Positions 25,225-36,028 of a stretch of 64,000 bases of DNA are shown piece after piece. The first letter of the stretch is position 1. Every line of letters starts with the position of its first letter. Both the position numbers and the translations under genes were made by a program. The notes beneath the pieces were generated by a model that saw only the letters and a list, made by a program, of their open reading frames with translations, did not search any database and had not been told where the DNA came from. The DNA is from Leuconostoc rapi (lineage in GTDB: Bacteria > Bacillota > Bacilli > Lactobacillales > Lactobacillaceae), in the NCBI RefSeq assembly GCF_016908715.1, contig NZ_JAFBEK010000006.1, positions 1-64,000 on the forward strand, given 5' to 3'.

Positions 25225-26169
25225 TTATAACTTACTTAAATCATAAATAGCCCCATCTTTAATCATTTGTGCCAGTTCTTTTAATTTCCGCATACGGTGG
25301 TTTGCCCCAGACTTACTAATATCCAACCGATCTCCTAACTCAGATAGGGAATCATCTGGGAACTCTAGCCGCGCCTTAGCAATGTCCCGTATTTTTGGTG
25401 GTAATAAGTCTAAATCGCCAATTGCATTGGCAATAAATAAAATTTGTTGTACTTGTTTGTTAGCAGCATCTGCCGTTTTTTGAATATTAGCCATTTCTGC
25501 ATTCGTCATACGATTAACAGAATTTCGCATATCACGCATCATACGAATATCTTCAAAACGCAACATTGTCTGTGTGGCACCAATAGTAGACAAAAAATCA
25601 ACAATTTTTTCAGCACGTTTCAAGTAAACGATATATCCGCCTGCCCGATCAGTTATTTTAGCCGGTAAGTTAAATTCTTTCATAATAATCAGCAACTGTT
25701 CAGCAAGTTCTTCATGGCTCGTATAAATTTCTAGATGATAATTTGCTTTTTCTGGGGAATTGACAGACCCAGCTGCTAAAAAAGCGCCCCGCAAAAAAGA
25801 ACGCCTTTTATCAACTTGGTTTAAAATACGGGACGGTATTTCAGGGTGTAAACCAAAAGGATCAACACCCAAATCGGCCATTACCTCATTGACTTGTGTT
25901 TTGAGTAACACACCGTATGATTTATGTTGCGAAATATGGTTATGATCTGCAACTGTTACCTCAACAATGATATCTGCGTAATTTTGCGTCAGTAGTGTAT
26001 ATATACGACGTGCAATCGCAGCATTTTCAGTACGCACAGAGACAGTCTGATCAAATCCTAATGTGCTCACCCCGTTCATCCGCATTAATGCTGATAGCTC
26101 TGCCTTTGCGTTGCCATTATGAACAAGTAACCCTGTTAATTCTTTTTTCACATCCGCTGCGTATGACAT
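25225..26169 (-). CDS. whiA: Sporulation/division regulator WhiA
   Basis: A 314-residue WhiA protein: an N-terminal LAGLIDADG-like homing-endonuclease fold without nuclease activity (about 1-200; [25 protein letters not shown]) and a C-terminal helix-turn-helix ([23 protein letters not shown], about 275-300). In non-sporulating Firmicutes it binds DNA and influences cell division and nucleoid segregation. Its ATG overlaps the stop of yvcK by one base (TAATG), so the two are coupled. The yvcK-whiA pair is conserved. Confidence 0.94.
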   Translation of the reverse strand: MSYAADVKKELTGLLVHNGNAKAELSALMRMNGVSTLGFDQTVSVRTENAAIARRIYTLLTQNYADIIVEVTVADHNHISQHKSYGVLLKTQVNEVMADLGVDPFGLHPEIPSRILNQVDKRRSFLRGAFLAAGSVNSPEKANYHLEIYTSHEELAEQLLIIMKEFNLPAKITDRAGGYIVYLKRAEKIVDFLSTIGATQTMLRFEDIRMMRDMRNSVNRMTNAEMANIQKTADAANKQVQQILFIANAIGDLDLLPPKIRDIAKARLEFPDDSLSELGDRLDISKSGANHRMRKLKELAQMIKDGAIYDLSKL

Positions 26170-27143
26170 TAATTCTGCTCCAAAATTTGCAATAACTCTG
26201 CCATTATCTTTTCACCATCATGAAAGGCACCTGCATCACGCAGCTGTAAAAAATCTCCTGGAATTTGTATCGCGCCTTGAACACTAACAGCTGGTTCATC
26301 TAATTTTACTTGGTTAGAAATTTCATCCCATTTTTGAAAATCAACGAAATCCTCGGGTACTTCAGCATTATTAGCAATAACATAGTCAATCACCGGCGAA
26401 CCAATATGAGCATTTAATGCTAACAAATGCTGAGCATCTGTATAGGCATCAGTCTCACCTTTTTGGGTCATGATATTTGAAATATAGACTTGTTTTGCTT
26501 TAGTCTGACGTAGCGCCTCATTAACCTCAGGTACAACAACATTTGGCAGGATAGAGGTAAATAGGCTACCCGGCCCATAAACAATCATATCAGCGTTTAA
26601 AATAGCCGCTACTACTTCTGGTGCTGCTTTTGGTTCTTCTCCAGGCTCATCTCCAGTTACCCATACATGATCAATAGTTTTGTGCGCATGTGTAATTTCC
26701 GCCTCTCCAGCCATTATATCGCCATCTTTAAATTCGGCATGTAATACTAATGGTTCATTAGAAACTGGGTAAATTCGGCCACGAACGCGCATAAATCGCG
26801 CTAAATGCTGCACGGCATCAAAAATGCTCCCATGCATCTCTGTCATCGCGGCAATAATCAAATTACCAACAGCGTGCTTAGCAAAAAAATCGTCTTTTGC
26901 TTCAAAACGATATTGCATAACCTGAGTAATTGCTGGATCAACATTAGACATCGCTACAAGTATATTACGTATATCACCCGGTGGCACAATGTTGATGTAG
27001 TTTCGCAATAGACCGCTAGACCCACCGTCGTCTGCTACCGTCACAATTGCTGTTAGATCAATATTTTTTGTCACAAGTGGTTTAATAATAACTGGTAGAC
27101 CTGATCCACCTCCGATAATAACAATTTTGGGTTTGTTTGGCAT
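26169..27143 (-). CDS. yvcK: YvcK/YbhK-family gluconeogenesis factor
   Basis: A 324-residue protein of the CofD-like YvcK family. It binds UDP-GlcNAc and supports growth on gluconeogenic carbon and cell-wall synthesis in Bacillus. The N-terminal [19 protein letters not shown] forms the nucleotide loop; [13 protein letters not shown] and [14 protein letters not shown] are family blocks, and [13 protein letters not shown] follows. I place the start at 27143 to give the usual N-terminus; an in-frame ATG at 27164 is possible and neither has a clear Shine-Dalgarno. In most Firmicutes rapZ (yvcJ) precedes yvcK; here uvrA does, and rapZ is not in the window. Confidence 0.92.
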   Translation of the reverse strand: MPNKPKIVIIGGGSGLPVIIKPLVTKNIDLTAIVTVADDGGSSGLLRNYINIVPPGDIRNILVAMSNVDPAITQVMQYRFEAKDDFFAKHAVGNLIIAAMTEMHGSIFDAVQHLARFMRVRGRIYPVSNEPLVLHAEFKDGDIMAGEAEITHAHKTIDHVWVTGDEPGEEPKAAPEVVAAILNADMIVYGPGSLFTSILPNVVVPEVNEALRQTKAKQVYISNIMTQKGETDAYTDAQHLLALNAHIGSPVIDYVIANNAEVPEDFVDFQKWDEISNQVKLDEPAVSVQGAIQIPGDFLQLRDAGAFHDGEKIMAELLQILEQN

Positions 27144-27320
27144 ATTAAATAGACATTGAACCATTTTAAAACGGTTTCATGACGACTAACCTATTGCAAA
27201 TAGGTACGCGATCATTAACGTCTTTTCACTTTCTGTAGTATTTTTAACTACGATTCTATTCTAATTTTACCAGATATTTCGTTGGTGAGTTATTTAAAAA
27301 TCACGCAATAAAAGCATCCC

Positions 27321-30191
27321 CTACCCTTGCGCATTAGCACGGACAACATCTCTTGCCATAATTGCTTTTAAATATTTACCAGTATATGATTTTTCACTCT
27401 TTGTAACTTTTTCGGGCGTTCCAGATACCAAAACATTCCCACCACCTTCACCGCCTTCTGGACCCATGTCAATAAGCCAGTCGGCAGATTTAATTACATC
27501 CAAATTATGTTCAATAACAATCACAGTATTTCCTGATTCAACCAATCGTTGTAAAACAATCAACAAGCGAGCAATATCATCAACATGTAAGCCAGTTGTT
27601 GGTTCATCTAAAATATACATGGTTTTACCGTTTGTACGTCGATGCAATTCTGAGGCTAACTTCATGCGTTGGGCCTCACCACCGGACAATGTTGTAGCAG
27701 ATTGACCTAATCTGATATAACCTAACCCAACATCATTAATTGTTTGTAACTTACGCGCAATTTTGGGAATTGGTGCAAAAAATGCTAATGCATCAGAAGC
27801 TGACATATCTAAAATTTGAGAAATATTCAAATTTTTATACAACACCTCTAAAGTTTCAGAATTATAACGAGTGCCATGGCACACTTCACATGTGACATAT
27901 ACATCTGGTAGAAAGTTCATTTCTATCTTAATAACACCATCACCGCGACAGTTTTCGCAACGTCCACCTTTTGTGTTAAACGAAAAACGCCCCTTATTAT
28001 ATCCTCTCATTTTAGCTTCGTTAGTTTGCGCAAACAAATCACGAATATCATCAAATACCCCTGTATAAGTGGCTGGGTTAGAACGTGGCGTTCGTCCGAT
28101 CGGTGCTTGATCGATATCAACGACTTGTTCGATGTTGTCGACGCCTTCAATGCTTCTGTATTTCCCAGGCTTTTCTGAATTATTATTAATTTTTTGTTTT
28201 AGAGCTCGTTTTAAGATTTGATTAACAAGTGTTGATTTTCCTGATCCAGAAACACCTGTTACTGCCACAAACTTACCTAACGGAAATTTTACAGTAACAT
28301 TTTTAAGGTTATTTTCTTTGGCACCTTTAAGTGTGATAAAATTACCGTTACCTTTGCGACGATTCGTTGGTACAGGAATAAATTTTTCACCTGAAAGATA
28401 TTGACCAGTCAATGAGTGTTTATTTTTTGCGACGATTGCTGGTGTCCCTGTTGCAACAATTTCGCCACCTAATTCACCAGCACCAGGTCCAACATCAATT
28501 AAGTAATCTGCTGCTAACATCGTATCTTCATCATGTTCAACAACGACTAATGTATTCCCCAAATCACGCATGCGATGCATTGATTCTAGCAACATATCGT
28601 TATCTCTTTGGTGTAAGCCAATTGATGGTTCATCTAATACATACAATACACCAGACAAATTAGACCCAATTTGAGTCGCTAAACGAATTCTTTGTGATTC
28701 ACCACCCGAAAGTGTACGTGCCGCGCGTGACAAGGTCAGATATTTTAAACCGACACTCTCTAAGAAGCCTAAACGATCTTTGATTTCTTTAAGAATTGGT
28801 GTCGCAATTGCTGTGTCTTGTTCTCCGAGTTTAACATCATCAAAAAATGCTAACTCTTGATCAACTGGCATTTCAGACACTTCACCAATGTGATGACCAT
28901 TAATTTTAACTGATAGTGCCGCTGAATTGAGACGGTAACCATGGCAAGATTGGCAAGTCAACTCTGTCATGTATTTAGACATTTGGTCACGTGTGTAATC
29001 AGAATTTGTTTCATTAAAACGTCGCGCAACATTGTTAATGACGCCTTCAAAAGGAATATCGACATCACGAACGCCACCAAAATCATTTTGGTAATGAAAA
29101 TGAAAATCTTGATTTCCTGAACCATCAAGAATTAAATCACGCTGAGATTTGGGCAATGACTCAAACGGTGTATCTAAGTCAATGCCGTTTTGATCTGAAA
29201 ACTGACGTAGCATTTCTGGATAATAATTAGATGATATCGGATTCCAAGGCGCAATAGCCCCCTCACGTAACGTTTTAGACTCATCTGGTACAACTAAATC
29301 AATATCCACTTCCCGTGTTACACCGATACCTTGACAGACTGGACATGCACCCAAAGGGGCGTTAAAACTAAACAGTCTAGGTTCTAAACGACCAACACGA
29401 AAATCCTTTAACTTGCCTAAGTAATGATCAGAAAATTTAAGCGGCGCAACTGATCCTTCACCTTCACGTGTCACAACATCTAACTGAACTAAACCGCCTG
29501 TTAGCCTTACAGCTGCTTCAATTGAGTCGTAAAGGCGTGAACGCGAGTCATCACGCAATACAATACGATCAATCATTACTTCGATATCATGTGCCTTATT
29601 TTTATCTAATTTTAAATCCTGCGTATCAAGCTCGAGAACTTCCCCATCAACACGAGCGCGTATATAGCCTTGCTTTCTCATGTTTTCAAAAGCCGTTTCA
29701 TGAGAACCACGTTTTTCTGTAATGATAGGCGCAAACACTAATAATCGAACGCCAAACGCTAAATGATCGAAAATATAGGTTATCATCTGATCAACAGTCA
29801 TCATAATTTTGGTGCCATCTTTAGGGTCGTCTGGCCGACCAACACGCGCATAAAGTAATCGGAAATAATCATTAATTTCAGTAACAGTACCTACAGTAGA
29901 ACGCGGATTATTAGAGGTCGTCTTTTGATCAATAGAGATAGCTGGCGATAGCCCATCAATAGAGTCAACATCTGGCTTATCCATTTGACCTAAAAACTGA
30001 CGCGCGTATGATGAAAGACTTTCAACGTAGCGTCGTTGTCCTTCAGCATAAAGCGTATCAAAGGCAAGTGACGACTTTCCAGATCCTGATAACCCAGTCA
30101 CAACCGTTAATTTGTCTTTAGGGATATCTACATCAATATTTTTTAAATTTTGGACGCGCGCGCCACGTATTTCAATATTAGTTTTTGCCAT
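27321..30191 (-). CDS. uvrA: Excinuclease ABC subunit A
   Basis: A 956-residue UvrA, the damage-sensing ATPase of nucleotide excision repair. It has two ABC-type ATPase modules: Walker [20 protein letters not shown] and [15 protein letters not shown], signatures [14 protein letters not shown] and [14 protein letters not shown]. Zinc modules have CPVC, CQSC, CENC and CEVC pairs, so eight of the window's rare cysteines sit here. I start it at 30191 ([19 protein letters not shown]); an in-frame extension of 27 residues has no family match and covers a leader hairpin. It lies 172 bases after uvrB. Confidence 0.96.
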   Translation of the reverse strand: MAKTNIEIRGARVQNLKNIDVDIPKDKLTVVTGLSGSGKSSLAFDTLYAEGQRRYVESLSSYARQFLGQMDKPDVDSIDGLSPAISIDQKTTSNNPRSTVGTVTEINDYFRLLYARVGRPDDPKDGTKIMMTVDQMITYIFDHLAFGVRLLVFAPIITEKRGSHETAFENMRKQGYIRARVDGEVLELDTQDLKLDKNKAHDIEVMIDRIVLRDDSRSRLYDSIEAAVRLTGGLVQLDVVTREGEGSVAPLKFSDHYLGKLKDFRVGRLEPRLFSFNAPLGACPVCQGIGVTREVDIDLVVPDESKTLREGAIAPWNPISSNYYPEMLRQFSDQNGIDLDTPFESLPKSQRDLILDGSGNQDFHFHYQNDFGGVRDVDIPFEGVINNVARRFNETNSDYTRDQMSKYMTELTCQSCHGYRLNSAALSVKINGHHIGEVSEMPVDQELAFFDDVKLGEQDTAIATPILKEIKDRLGFLESVGLKYLTLSRAARTLSGGESQRIRLATQIGSNLSGVLYVLDEPSIGLHQRDNDMLLESMHRMRDLGNTLVVVEHDEDTMLAADYLIDVGPGAGELGGEIVATGTPAIVAKNKHSLTGQYLSGEKFIPVPTNRRKGNGNFITLKGAKENNLKNVTVKFPLGKFVAVTGVSGSGKSTLVNQILKRALKQKINNNSEKPGKYRSIEGVDNIEQVVDIDQAPIGRTPRSNPATYTGVFDDIRDLFAQTNEAKMRGYNKGRFSFNTKGGRCENCRGDGVIKIEMNFLPDVYVTCEVCHGTRYNSETLEVLYKNLNISQILDMSASDALAFFAPIPKIARKLQTINDVGLGYIRLGQSATTLSGGEAQRMKLASELHRRTNGKTMYILDEPTTGLHVDDIARLLIVLQRLVESGNTVIVIEHNLDVIKSADWLIDMGPEGGEGGGNVLVSGTPEKVTKSEKSYTGKYLKAIMARDVVRANAQG

Positions 30192-30217
30192 ATATTTAAA
30201 TCGTTTGCCATCATACA

Positions 30218-30257
30218 ACAGTAACAAAGCATTCGCGTAGAGCTGGCTTGTTACTGT
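30218..30257 (-). promoter_or_regulatory. Leader hairpin upstream of uvrA
   Basis: ACAGTAACAA (30218-30227) and TTGTTACTGT (30248-30257) are perfect 10-base inverted arms, 27 bases before the uvrA ATG, with a weak TATAAT further up. No T-run follows, so it is a leader structure or operator rather than a terminator. Confidence 0.5.
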
Positions 30258-30363
30258 ATATGCTACAAACACAAATCCTTATCTCATTTTTTTGTAATTA
30301 ATTTCATTATAACAATTTTGTCGTCAATATGGGTTGTTAAACCCTCATACACCAGCCATCAAT

Positions 30364-32370
30364 CTACAAAACCGCTTTTAATTCCATCACACTATCTCTT
30401 AATTGTGCTGCCTCTTCAAAGTCTAAAGATTTCGCCGCAGCTTTCATTTGGCCTTCCATATTAGCGATAATATTTTGTTGCTCATCTTTAGGCAAATCTT
30501 TAAATGCAATTTGCGTCAAATCAACCGTTGCCTGCCCATCAGCAGAGTCTTTACGAACAGAAATTAAGTCGCGAATTTCCTTTTTTATTGTTGTTGGCGT
30601 GATGCCATTTTTACTATTATATTGCAATTGAATTTCTCGACGTCGTGCCGTTTCATCAATAGCAGCCTGCATAGATCTTGTCACCTTGTCAGCATACATA
30701 ATCACATGCCCATTAGCATTTCGTGCGGCACGGCCAATTGTTTGAATTAACGATCGTGGATTACGTAAGAAACCTTCTTTGTCAGCATCTAATATAGCTA
30801 CTAATGAAACTTCCGGTACATCAATACCTTCTCGCAACAAATTGATACCAATTAAGACATCATATTTTCCTAATCGAAGATCACGTATAATTTCTGTACG
30901 TTCAAGCGTCTTGATATCTGCATGCAAATATGCCACCTTGATACCAACATTTTTTAAATAATCTGTTAAGTCTTCTGCCATACGTTTAGTAAGTGTTGTG
31001 ATAAAAACACGTTCATTTTTACTTGCACGTTGATTAATTTCGCCAACAAGATCATCAATTTGCCCCATGACAGGACGCACCTCAATCTCTGGATCAAGCA
31101 GTCCCGTTGGTCGAATAATTTGCTGAGCCACATGGTTTTCAGTCACACGCTCTAGTTCATAATCACCTGGTGTTGCTGACATATAAATAATTTGGTTCAC
31201 ATGCTTCTCAAATTCTGGCAATTTTAATGGTCGATTATCTAAAGCAGATGGCAATCTAAAACCATAGTTAACCAGTGTTTCTTTACGCGCTTTATCACCA
31301 TTAAACATACCTCGAACCTGTGGCATGGTTACGTGACTTTCATCAGCCACAATCAAGAAATCATCTGGGAAAAAGTCAAGTAATGTAAATGGTGGCTCTC
31401 CTGGTTGACGACCATCCATCCAGCGAGAATAATTTTCAATACCGCCAACAAATCCCATCTCCTCAAGCATTGATAAATCATACTCTGTACGTTGCTTGAT
31501 CCGCTGAGCTTCGATTAGTTTACCTTCTGATTCAAATAACGCCACTTGGGCTAGCATTTCCTGTTTTATACCCGTTAACGCTATACGCATTTGATCATCA
31601 TCGGTCATAAAATGTTTTGCTGGATAAATGGCAACGAAATCCCGTTCTGAAGATGTTTCTCCAGTTAACGAATTAATTTCACGAATACGATCAATTTCAT
31701 CACCAAAAAATTCAATACGTAGCGCCATTTCATCTTCAGACGCTGGAAAAATCTCCATCACATCCCCACGCACACGAAAAGTGCCTCGATGGAAATCAAT
31801 GTCATTTCGTGTAAATTGAACATCAATTAAATCGCGCATCAATTGATCACGCCCATATTCGTTGCCTACACGCAAATTAATGACGTGCTCTTGGTACTGA
31901 TGTGGGTCGCCTAAACCAAAAATCGAACTCACTGATGCCACAACAATGACGTCATTACGTGACAGCAGAGAGCTCGTTGCTGAGTTACGTAGTTGATCAA
32001 TCTCATCATTGACAGCTGAATCTTTCTCAATAAATGTATCGGAACTTGGCACATATGCTTCTGGTTGATAATAATCATAATAGGATACAAAATATTCAAC
32101 CGCATTGTTTGGAAAAAATTCTTTTAATTCACTATAAAGCTGCCCAGCCAATGTTTTATTGTGACTCAATACCAACGTGGGTTTCTTGACACTCTTAATG
32201 ACATTAGAGATCGTAAATGTTTTGCCTGTGCCTGTTGCGCCCAGCAAGATTTGCTCTTTTACGCCCGCGTTAATACCACTTACTAATTGACTAATTGCCT
32301 GCGGTTGGTCACCTGTGGGTTGATATTTTGAAACAACTTCAAACTCATGATTAGTCACATTTTCACGCAT
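30364..32370 (-). CDS. uvrB: Excinuclease ABC subunit B
   Basis: A 668-residue UvrB, the DNA-loading helicase-like subunit of excision repair. Walker A is [16 protein letters not shown], the damage-verifying hairpin is [12 protein letters not shown], and the DEAD-like Walker B is [13 protein letters not shown]. Helicase motif VI is [17 protein letters not shown]. The C-terminal UVR domain ([15 protein letters not shown]) contacts UvrC. AAGGAAGAACACT precedes the start. A LexA-like box overlaps the promoter area, so SOS induction of uvrB and the following uvrA is likely. Confidence 0.97.
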   Translation of the reverse strand: MRENVTNHEFEVVSKYQPTGDQPQAISQLVSGINAGVKEQILLGATGTGKTFTISNVIKSVKKPTLVLSHNKTLAGQLYSELKEFFPNNAVEYFVSYYDYYQPEAYVPSSDTFIEKDSAVNDEIDQLRNSATSSLLSRNDVIVVASVSSIFGLGDPHQYQEHVINLRVGNEYGRDQLMRDLIDVQFTRNDIDFHRGTFRVRGDVMEIFPASEDEMALRIEFFGDEIDRIREINSLTGETSSERDFVAIYPAKHFMTDDDQMRIALTGIKQEMLAQVALFESEGKLIEAQRIKQRTEYDLSMLEEMGFVGGIENYSRWMDGRQPGEPPFTLLDFFPDDFLIVADESHVTMPQVRGMFNGDKARKETLVNYGFRLPSALDNRPLKLPEFEKHVNQIIYMSATPGDYELERVTENHVAQQIIRPTGLLDPEIEVRPVMGQIDDLVGEINQRASKNERVFITTLTKRMAEDLTDYLKNVGIKVAYLHADIKTLERTEIIRDLRLGKYDVLIGINLLREGIDVPEVSLVAILDADKEGFLRNPRSLIQTIGRAARNANGHVIMYADKVTRSMQAAIDETARRREIQLQYNSKNGITPTTIKKEIRDLISVRKDSADGQATVDLTQIAFKDLPKDEQQNIIANMEGQMKAAAKSLDFEEAAQLRDSVMELKAVL

Positions 32371-32404
32371 AGTGTTCTTCCTTAATATACTTTAATATTA
32401 TTAT

Positions 32405-32443
32405 ACAATAAAACGAACAAACGTTCTATTGTTTGCTCGTTTT
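32405..32443 (-). terminator. Terminator after ltaS, overlapping the uvrB control region
   Basis: Minus-strand AAAACGAGCAAAC / GTTTGTTCGTTTT, one G-T pair, followed by ATTGTATAAT. The 5' arm overlaps the ltaS stop codon and the 3' arm contains half of the LexA-like box of uvrB. Confidence 0.7.
32414..32427. promoter_or_regulatory. LexA-like (SOS) box upstream of uvrB
   Basis: CGAACAAACGTTCT matches CGAAC-N4-GTTCG at nine of ten fixed positions. On the minus strand it falls where the -35 of the TATAAT at 32399-32404 should be, 44 bases before the uvrB start. uvrB is a classical LexA target. Confidence 0.75.
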
Positions 32444-34598
32444 ATTTAGATGACGTATTTGCATCATCATTCGTATGAGTAGAACTATTAAGTTCTGGCG
32501 CATCTGTTTTATATAAATCAATCGTTGATTTATTATTATTCTTAGCCAAAACACTGGATGGATTTGTCTTTTGCGCTTCACGTAATTTAGCTAACCCCAC
32601 ACTTTTTTTATAATCGAACTCTTTTTTGTTCACTTTATGAAAGTCAGCACGTGAGGTATCAAAACGTAATAAGTCACCGGTAATTACAGAATCAGAATAA
32701 GCTAGCACCTTATCAACATAGGTTTGTGTTTCAGCAGCGGTTTTCTTTAAATCATCATCTGTTTCTAAGGTCACTTGTTCTCCTGTTTTGGTATTGAAAT
32801 ATTGATTATTATACTTCATATAGGTCGGCGTTACCCAATCCCCATCACGGAATGGCACAACCCCTTCGTATTTCGTAGACAACATATCGCGACCAAACAT
32901 TGTCAGCTGATCATCAGGTACACCTAGAAGGTCTAATAGTGTCGGTAACATGTCAATTTCACCACCATAAGTGTGATCAATGCCGCCTTTCAAACCATTC
33001 GCATGAATCATGAAAGGCACTTTTTGAAATTGAGCTAAATCATAATTTGTGACCTTATCCTTGCCTAATAATTTGGCAATAGCTGGCTGATGATTTTCAG
33101 AAATACCATAATGATCACCATATAAGACAAATACTGAATTATCATACAGACCAGCTTTTTTTAAGTAATCAGTTAATTCAGCAAAAGACTGATCTAGATA
33201 ATGAGCTGTTTGTACATAACCGTCAACTGTTTTGTCACCAGTTGTTGTTGCTGGAAAATCAATATTATCCTTATCAAGATCATAAGGATAGTGGTTTGTT
33301 ACCGTCAATAATTTAGCATAAAACGGTTGTGGCAATTGCTCAATATACTTTGCACTATCTTGTAAGAAAATTTTATCTTTCAACCCATATCCAACATTAA
33401 AACTTGGTTTATTGGCATTTGGATAATAAGCTTTTGAAAAGAAATAATTATATCCAAAGGATTTATAGGTATTATCTCTATTCCAGAAACTCGCTACGTC
33501 GCCATGAAAGGCAGCCGTTGTATAGCCCCGTTGATTTAAAATGGCTGGTAAGGATTCAAATGTATTATTAGTCCCGTACTTCACCATGGCAGAGCCAGTC
33601 GACAAGCCATACAAAGAATTTTCTTGCATCATTTCAGCATCTGATGTTTTTCCTTGACCAACTTGATTATAAAAATTATCAAAACTTAACGTATTTTGAT
33701 CATGATAAAATTTATTCAAGTTTGGCGTGACCTCCCTACCGTCAACCTTATAGTCAATTAAAAATTGTTGAAATGATTCCAAATGAATCATAAACACATT
33801 TTTTCCTTTTTGGGTACCATAATATTGAATATTGTCCGGTAGTTTTTGTTGTGACACAAATTGCTTAATCTTATCAAGGTCAGCTGGTTTAGCACGCTTG
33901 CGACTTTCAGTCTGATTATATGTTTGCACAGCATTAAACACTGCATACTCATTAAGACCTAAGTATTTAACAATATAATTATTATCAAATGAACGCGTTA
34001 ATAGACCTGTGCGATCGGTTGATGCAATGCCATAATCTACTAACATCAATACAACACCCAGCACAGTTGTCAAAATTGCAAATCGTTTTTGAACGCCTTT
34101 GCGATCTATTGTGAGTTGTTTGAAGACTACCAATAGCACTAAAATAACAATATCTAAAAAAATCATATAATCTGACCAGTGAATAATAGCCGCAATAGAT
34201 TTGCCCAAATTGTTACCTGTAGAACTACCCGAGCCTAAAATACCCATGGATAAAAAATCAGAAAATTCGCGATAATACAAAATATTTGCAAATAACCATA
34301 ATGATTGGATAAAGTTAAAGGCAATAGCAATCCAATAACTTAACGCACCTCGAAAATATAACGCAATGCTCAAAAAGATGATTGCTGTTGGGATAGGGTT
34401 TAAAAACAGCAAAAACTGTTGAACAGACCCCTCTGCACCAAGGTTAAAATTCATATGATAATTCACAAAGGTTTTAAACCAAACTAAAACGACGTTTAGA
34501 ACAAAAAACCACACCAACGGTGCTGACGTATCCATTGTTTGCTTAACTTTTCGCCAGAGTATTTTTAGGTTCGTTACTTTCTTTAGGAGGTTTAGCAT
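32442..34598 (-). CDS. ltaS: Lipoteichoic acid synthase (LtaS family)
   Basis: A 718-residue membrane enzyme that polymerises glycerol phosphate from phosphatidylglycerol onto a glycolipid anchor. Five membrane helices occupy about 30-195. The extracellular sulfatase-like domain follows, with metal ligand Glu274 (MIHLES), nucleophile Thr318 (GQGKTSDAE, then NSLYG) and the GDHYG and HNH-type blocks near 490-510. The tail is Ser/Thr/Asn-rich. The start at 34598 follows AAGGAAAACAAT; an ATG five codons upstream lacks a site. Its neighbours make the glycolipid anchor, so the cluster forms one pathway. Confidence 0.95.
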   Translation of the reverse strand: MLNLLKKVTNLKILWRKVKQTMDTSAPLVWFFVLNVVLVWFKTFVNYHMNFNLGAEGSVQQFLLFLNPIPTAIIFLSIALYFRGALSYWIAIAFNFIQSLWLFANILYYREFSDFLSMGILGSGSSTGNNLGKSIAAIIHWSDYMIFLDIVILVLLVVFKQLTIDRKGVQKRFAILTTVLGVVLMLVDYGIASTDRTGLLTRSFDNNYIVKYLGLNEYAVFNAVQTYNQTESRKRAKPADLDKIKQFVSQQKLPDNIQYYGTQKGKNVFMIHLESFQQFLIDYKVDGREVTPNLNKFYHDQNTLSFDNFYNQVGQGKTSDAEMMQENSLYGLSTGSAMVKYGTNNTFESLPAILNQRGYTTAAFHGDVASFWNRDNTYKSFGYNYFFSKAYYPNANKPSFNVGYGLKDKIFLQDSAKYIEQLPQPFYAKLLTVTNHYPYDLDKDNIDFPATTTGDKTVDGYVQTAHYLDQSFAELTDYLKKAGLYDNSVFVLYGDHYGISENHQPAIAKLLGKDKVTNYDLAQFQKVPFMIHANGLKGGIDHTYGGEIDMLPTLLDLLGVPDDQLTMFGRDMLSTKYEGVVPFRDGDWVTPTYMKYNNQYFNTKTGEQVTLETDDDLKKTAAETQTYVDKVLAYSDSVITGDLLRFDTSRADFHKVNKKEFDYKKSVGLAKLREAQKTNPSSVLAKNNNKSTIDLYKTDAPELNSSTHTNDDANTSSK

Positions 34599-34709
34599 AT
34601 TGTTTTCCTTCATAATGTTATGTTTATAATGGCAAAATATTACAGTTATTTTCGTGCACTAATTTTAAGAACAAAATCAGCTCATTAGACACTACCATTG
34701 ATTGTACAC

Positions 34710-34976
34710 TTAAAATATTAATCTAAGATCATGTAATACGTCATAGATTTCAATAGCAACTAAATCGATATCGTCAAATTGAAATTGACGAACTTCACGA
34801 TGTTCATGAACAGTCCAAATACCAGTTAATTGATCGTAATCAACACGGACCGCTTCAATACCAAACGCGTCAAATCGACGTGTTTGGTATTGATTATCGT
34901 CTGAATCAATCATAGCACGCAATCGGCTTAAAATTTGCTTCAAACTACTTGTATCTTGCTTTTTTTCAAGTGACAT
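34710..34976 (-). CDS. DUF1797 family protein
   Basis: An 88-residue cytoplasmic protein of the DUF1797 (YktA-like) family. The characteristic end QFDDIDLVAIEIYDVLHDL and the middle TRRFDAFGIEAVRVDYD are present. No function is known to me. GAGAGGCAAAA precedes the start at 34976, which overlaps the end of the flippase-like gene by 11 bases, so it is probably translated from the same message. A longer in-frame reading to 35039 would overlap that gene further and is not supported by a ribosome site. Confidence 0.82.
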   Translation of the reverse strand: MSLEKKQDTSSLKQILSRLRAMIDSDDNQYQTRRFDAFGIEAVRVDYDQLTGIWTVHEHREVRQFQFDDIDLVAIEIYDVLHDLRLIF

Positions 34977-36006
34977 TTTTGCCTCTCTTTGAGCTTCTAG
35001 CAGGGACCATATAGGCAATAATACCCGCAAATAAGCCAAAATAATATGTAATTAAACGCCATAACAGAATCACCAGAATCATCGTGGCCGGATTCTTAAC
35101 AAAGGGTGAAAAAAGCAACTGAAAACTCAACTCTGCACCGCCAACACCACCTGGAATAGGAAACAATGAAATGACCATTACAATCATAATATTCATAGTG
35201 ATGATTAGCCATGGATTAACACTTTCATAACCAAACGCACGAATGACAAAATATGGAATCATATAGAAAACAACCAGCTGTAAAATTGTAAGGATACTTG
35301 CAACTATTAAAGCGTCCCAACTGCTAATCACACGACGAGATTCTCTATGAAAATTATCAATTTTCCGTTTCGTTGTTGTTATTACCCTGCGATGACGCTC
35401 TTGTGACATAAATCGACGGACTAACGGTGATAAAAAATCAACTAATCGTAACGTTAATGCTGGCCAAAACATGACCAGTATAATCCCTACAATCACAAAC
35501 GCATGAATAGCAATTGCAACAGGGATAAATTGTGCAAAAGTTGGATCCACTTGTGCATAAATAAAATGTTCGGCCGAAAAATAAGCAACGATAAAAAATA
35601 TGACTACTACAACCTGGTATACTAGAAATTTCATTAAGATAACGGACAGCGCGCGCCCGGCTTCAATGCCAGCTCTCGCCATACCGAATAATTGCGCCGG
35701 TTGTCCGCCGGTAGCAAAAGGGGTCACGCCCGTTCCTAATAAATTCAGTAAGGGTACACGTAGTAAGGATACAATTGTAGTTTTTTTGCGGTCGGTCTTA
35801 TTTAACATAGCGTAAGTGACTGCTGATTCTAAGAAAATTGACAAAATCATCATCAAAAAGCCAAAAAATAACCAACGCCAATCTAGGTGTTTAAGCGCTG
35901 ATGTCAACTGCTCACCCTTACCACGTAATTCATTTGTTAAAAAATATATGACAATTGCAGTCAAAATTGCGACGATTATCGCTGATATTTTGTTAGTTCT
36001 TGACAT
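34966..36006 (-). CDS. Lysylphosphatidylglycerol-synthase-like flippase domain protein
   Basis: A 346-residue polytopic membrane protein of the LPG_synthase_TM (UPF0104, YbhN-like) family. About eight hydrophobic helices are visible, with the conserved block LLNLLGTGVTPFATGGQPAQLF at about 88-110 and PIPGGVGGAELSF near 265-278. It lacks the soluble aminoacyl-transferase domain of MprF, so it is a membrane-only relative that may move lipids across the bilayer. It follows the two glycosyltransferases by 22 bases, and a role in glycolipid or LTA precursor handling is inferred from that place. Confidence 0.85.
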   Translation of the reverse strand: MSRTNKISAIIVAILTAIVIYFLTNELRGKGEQLTSALKHLDWRWLFFGFLMMILSIFLESAVTYAMLNKTDRKKTTIVSLLRVPLLNLLGTGVTPFATGGQPAQLFGMARAGIEAGRALSVILMKFLVYQVVVVIFFIVAYFSAEHFIYAQVDPTFAQFIPVAIAIHAFVIVGIILVMFWPALTLRLVDFLSPLVRRFMSQERHRRVITTTKRKIDNFHRESRRVISSWDALIVASILTILQLVVFYMIPYFVIRAFGYESVNPWLIITMNIMIVMVISLFPIPGGVGGAELSFQLLFSPFVKNPATMILVILLWRLITYYFGLFAGIIAYMVPARSSKRGKNVT

Positions 36007-36028
36007 TATTCCCCCTAACAGGCGGCTA

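Noticed and set aside
27144-27180. A four-codon ORF (MKPF) just before yvcK
   Set aside because: It resembles the leader ORFs elsewhere but is too short and its ribosome site is too weak to support.
30192-30272. A 27-residue N-terminal extension of UvrA
   Set aside because: It has no family match and would translate a strong hairpin; the start at 30191 fits other UvrA proteins.
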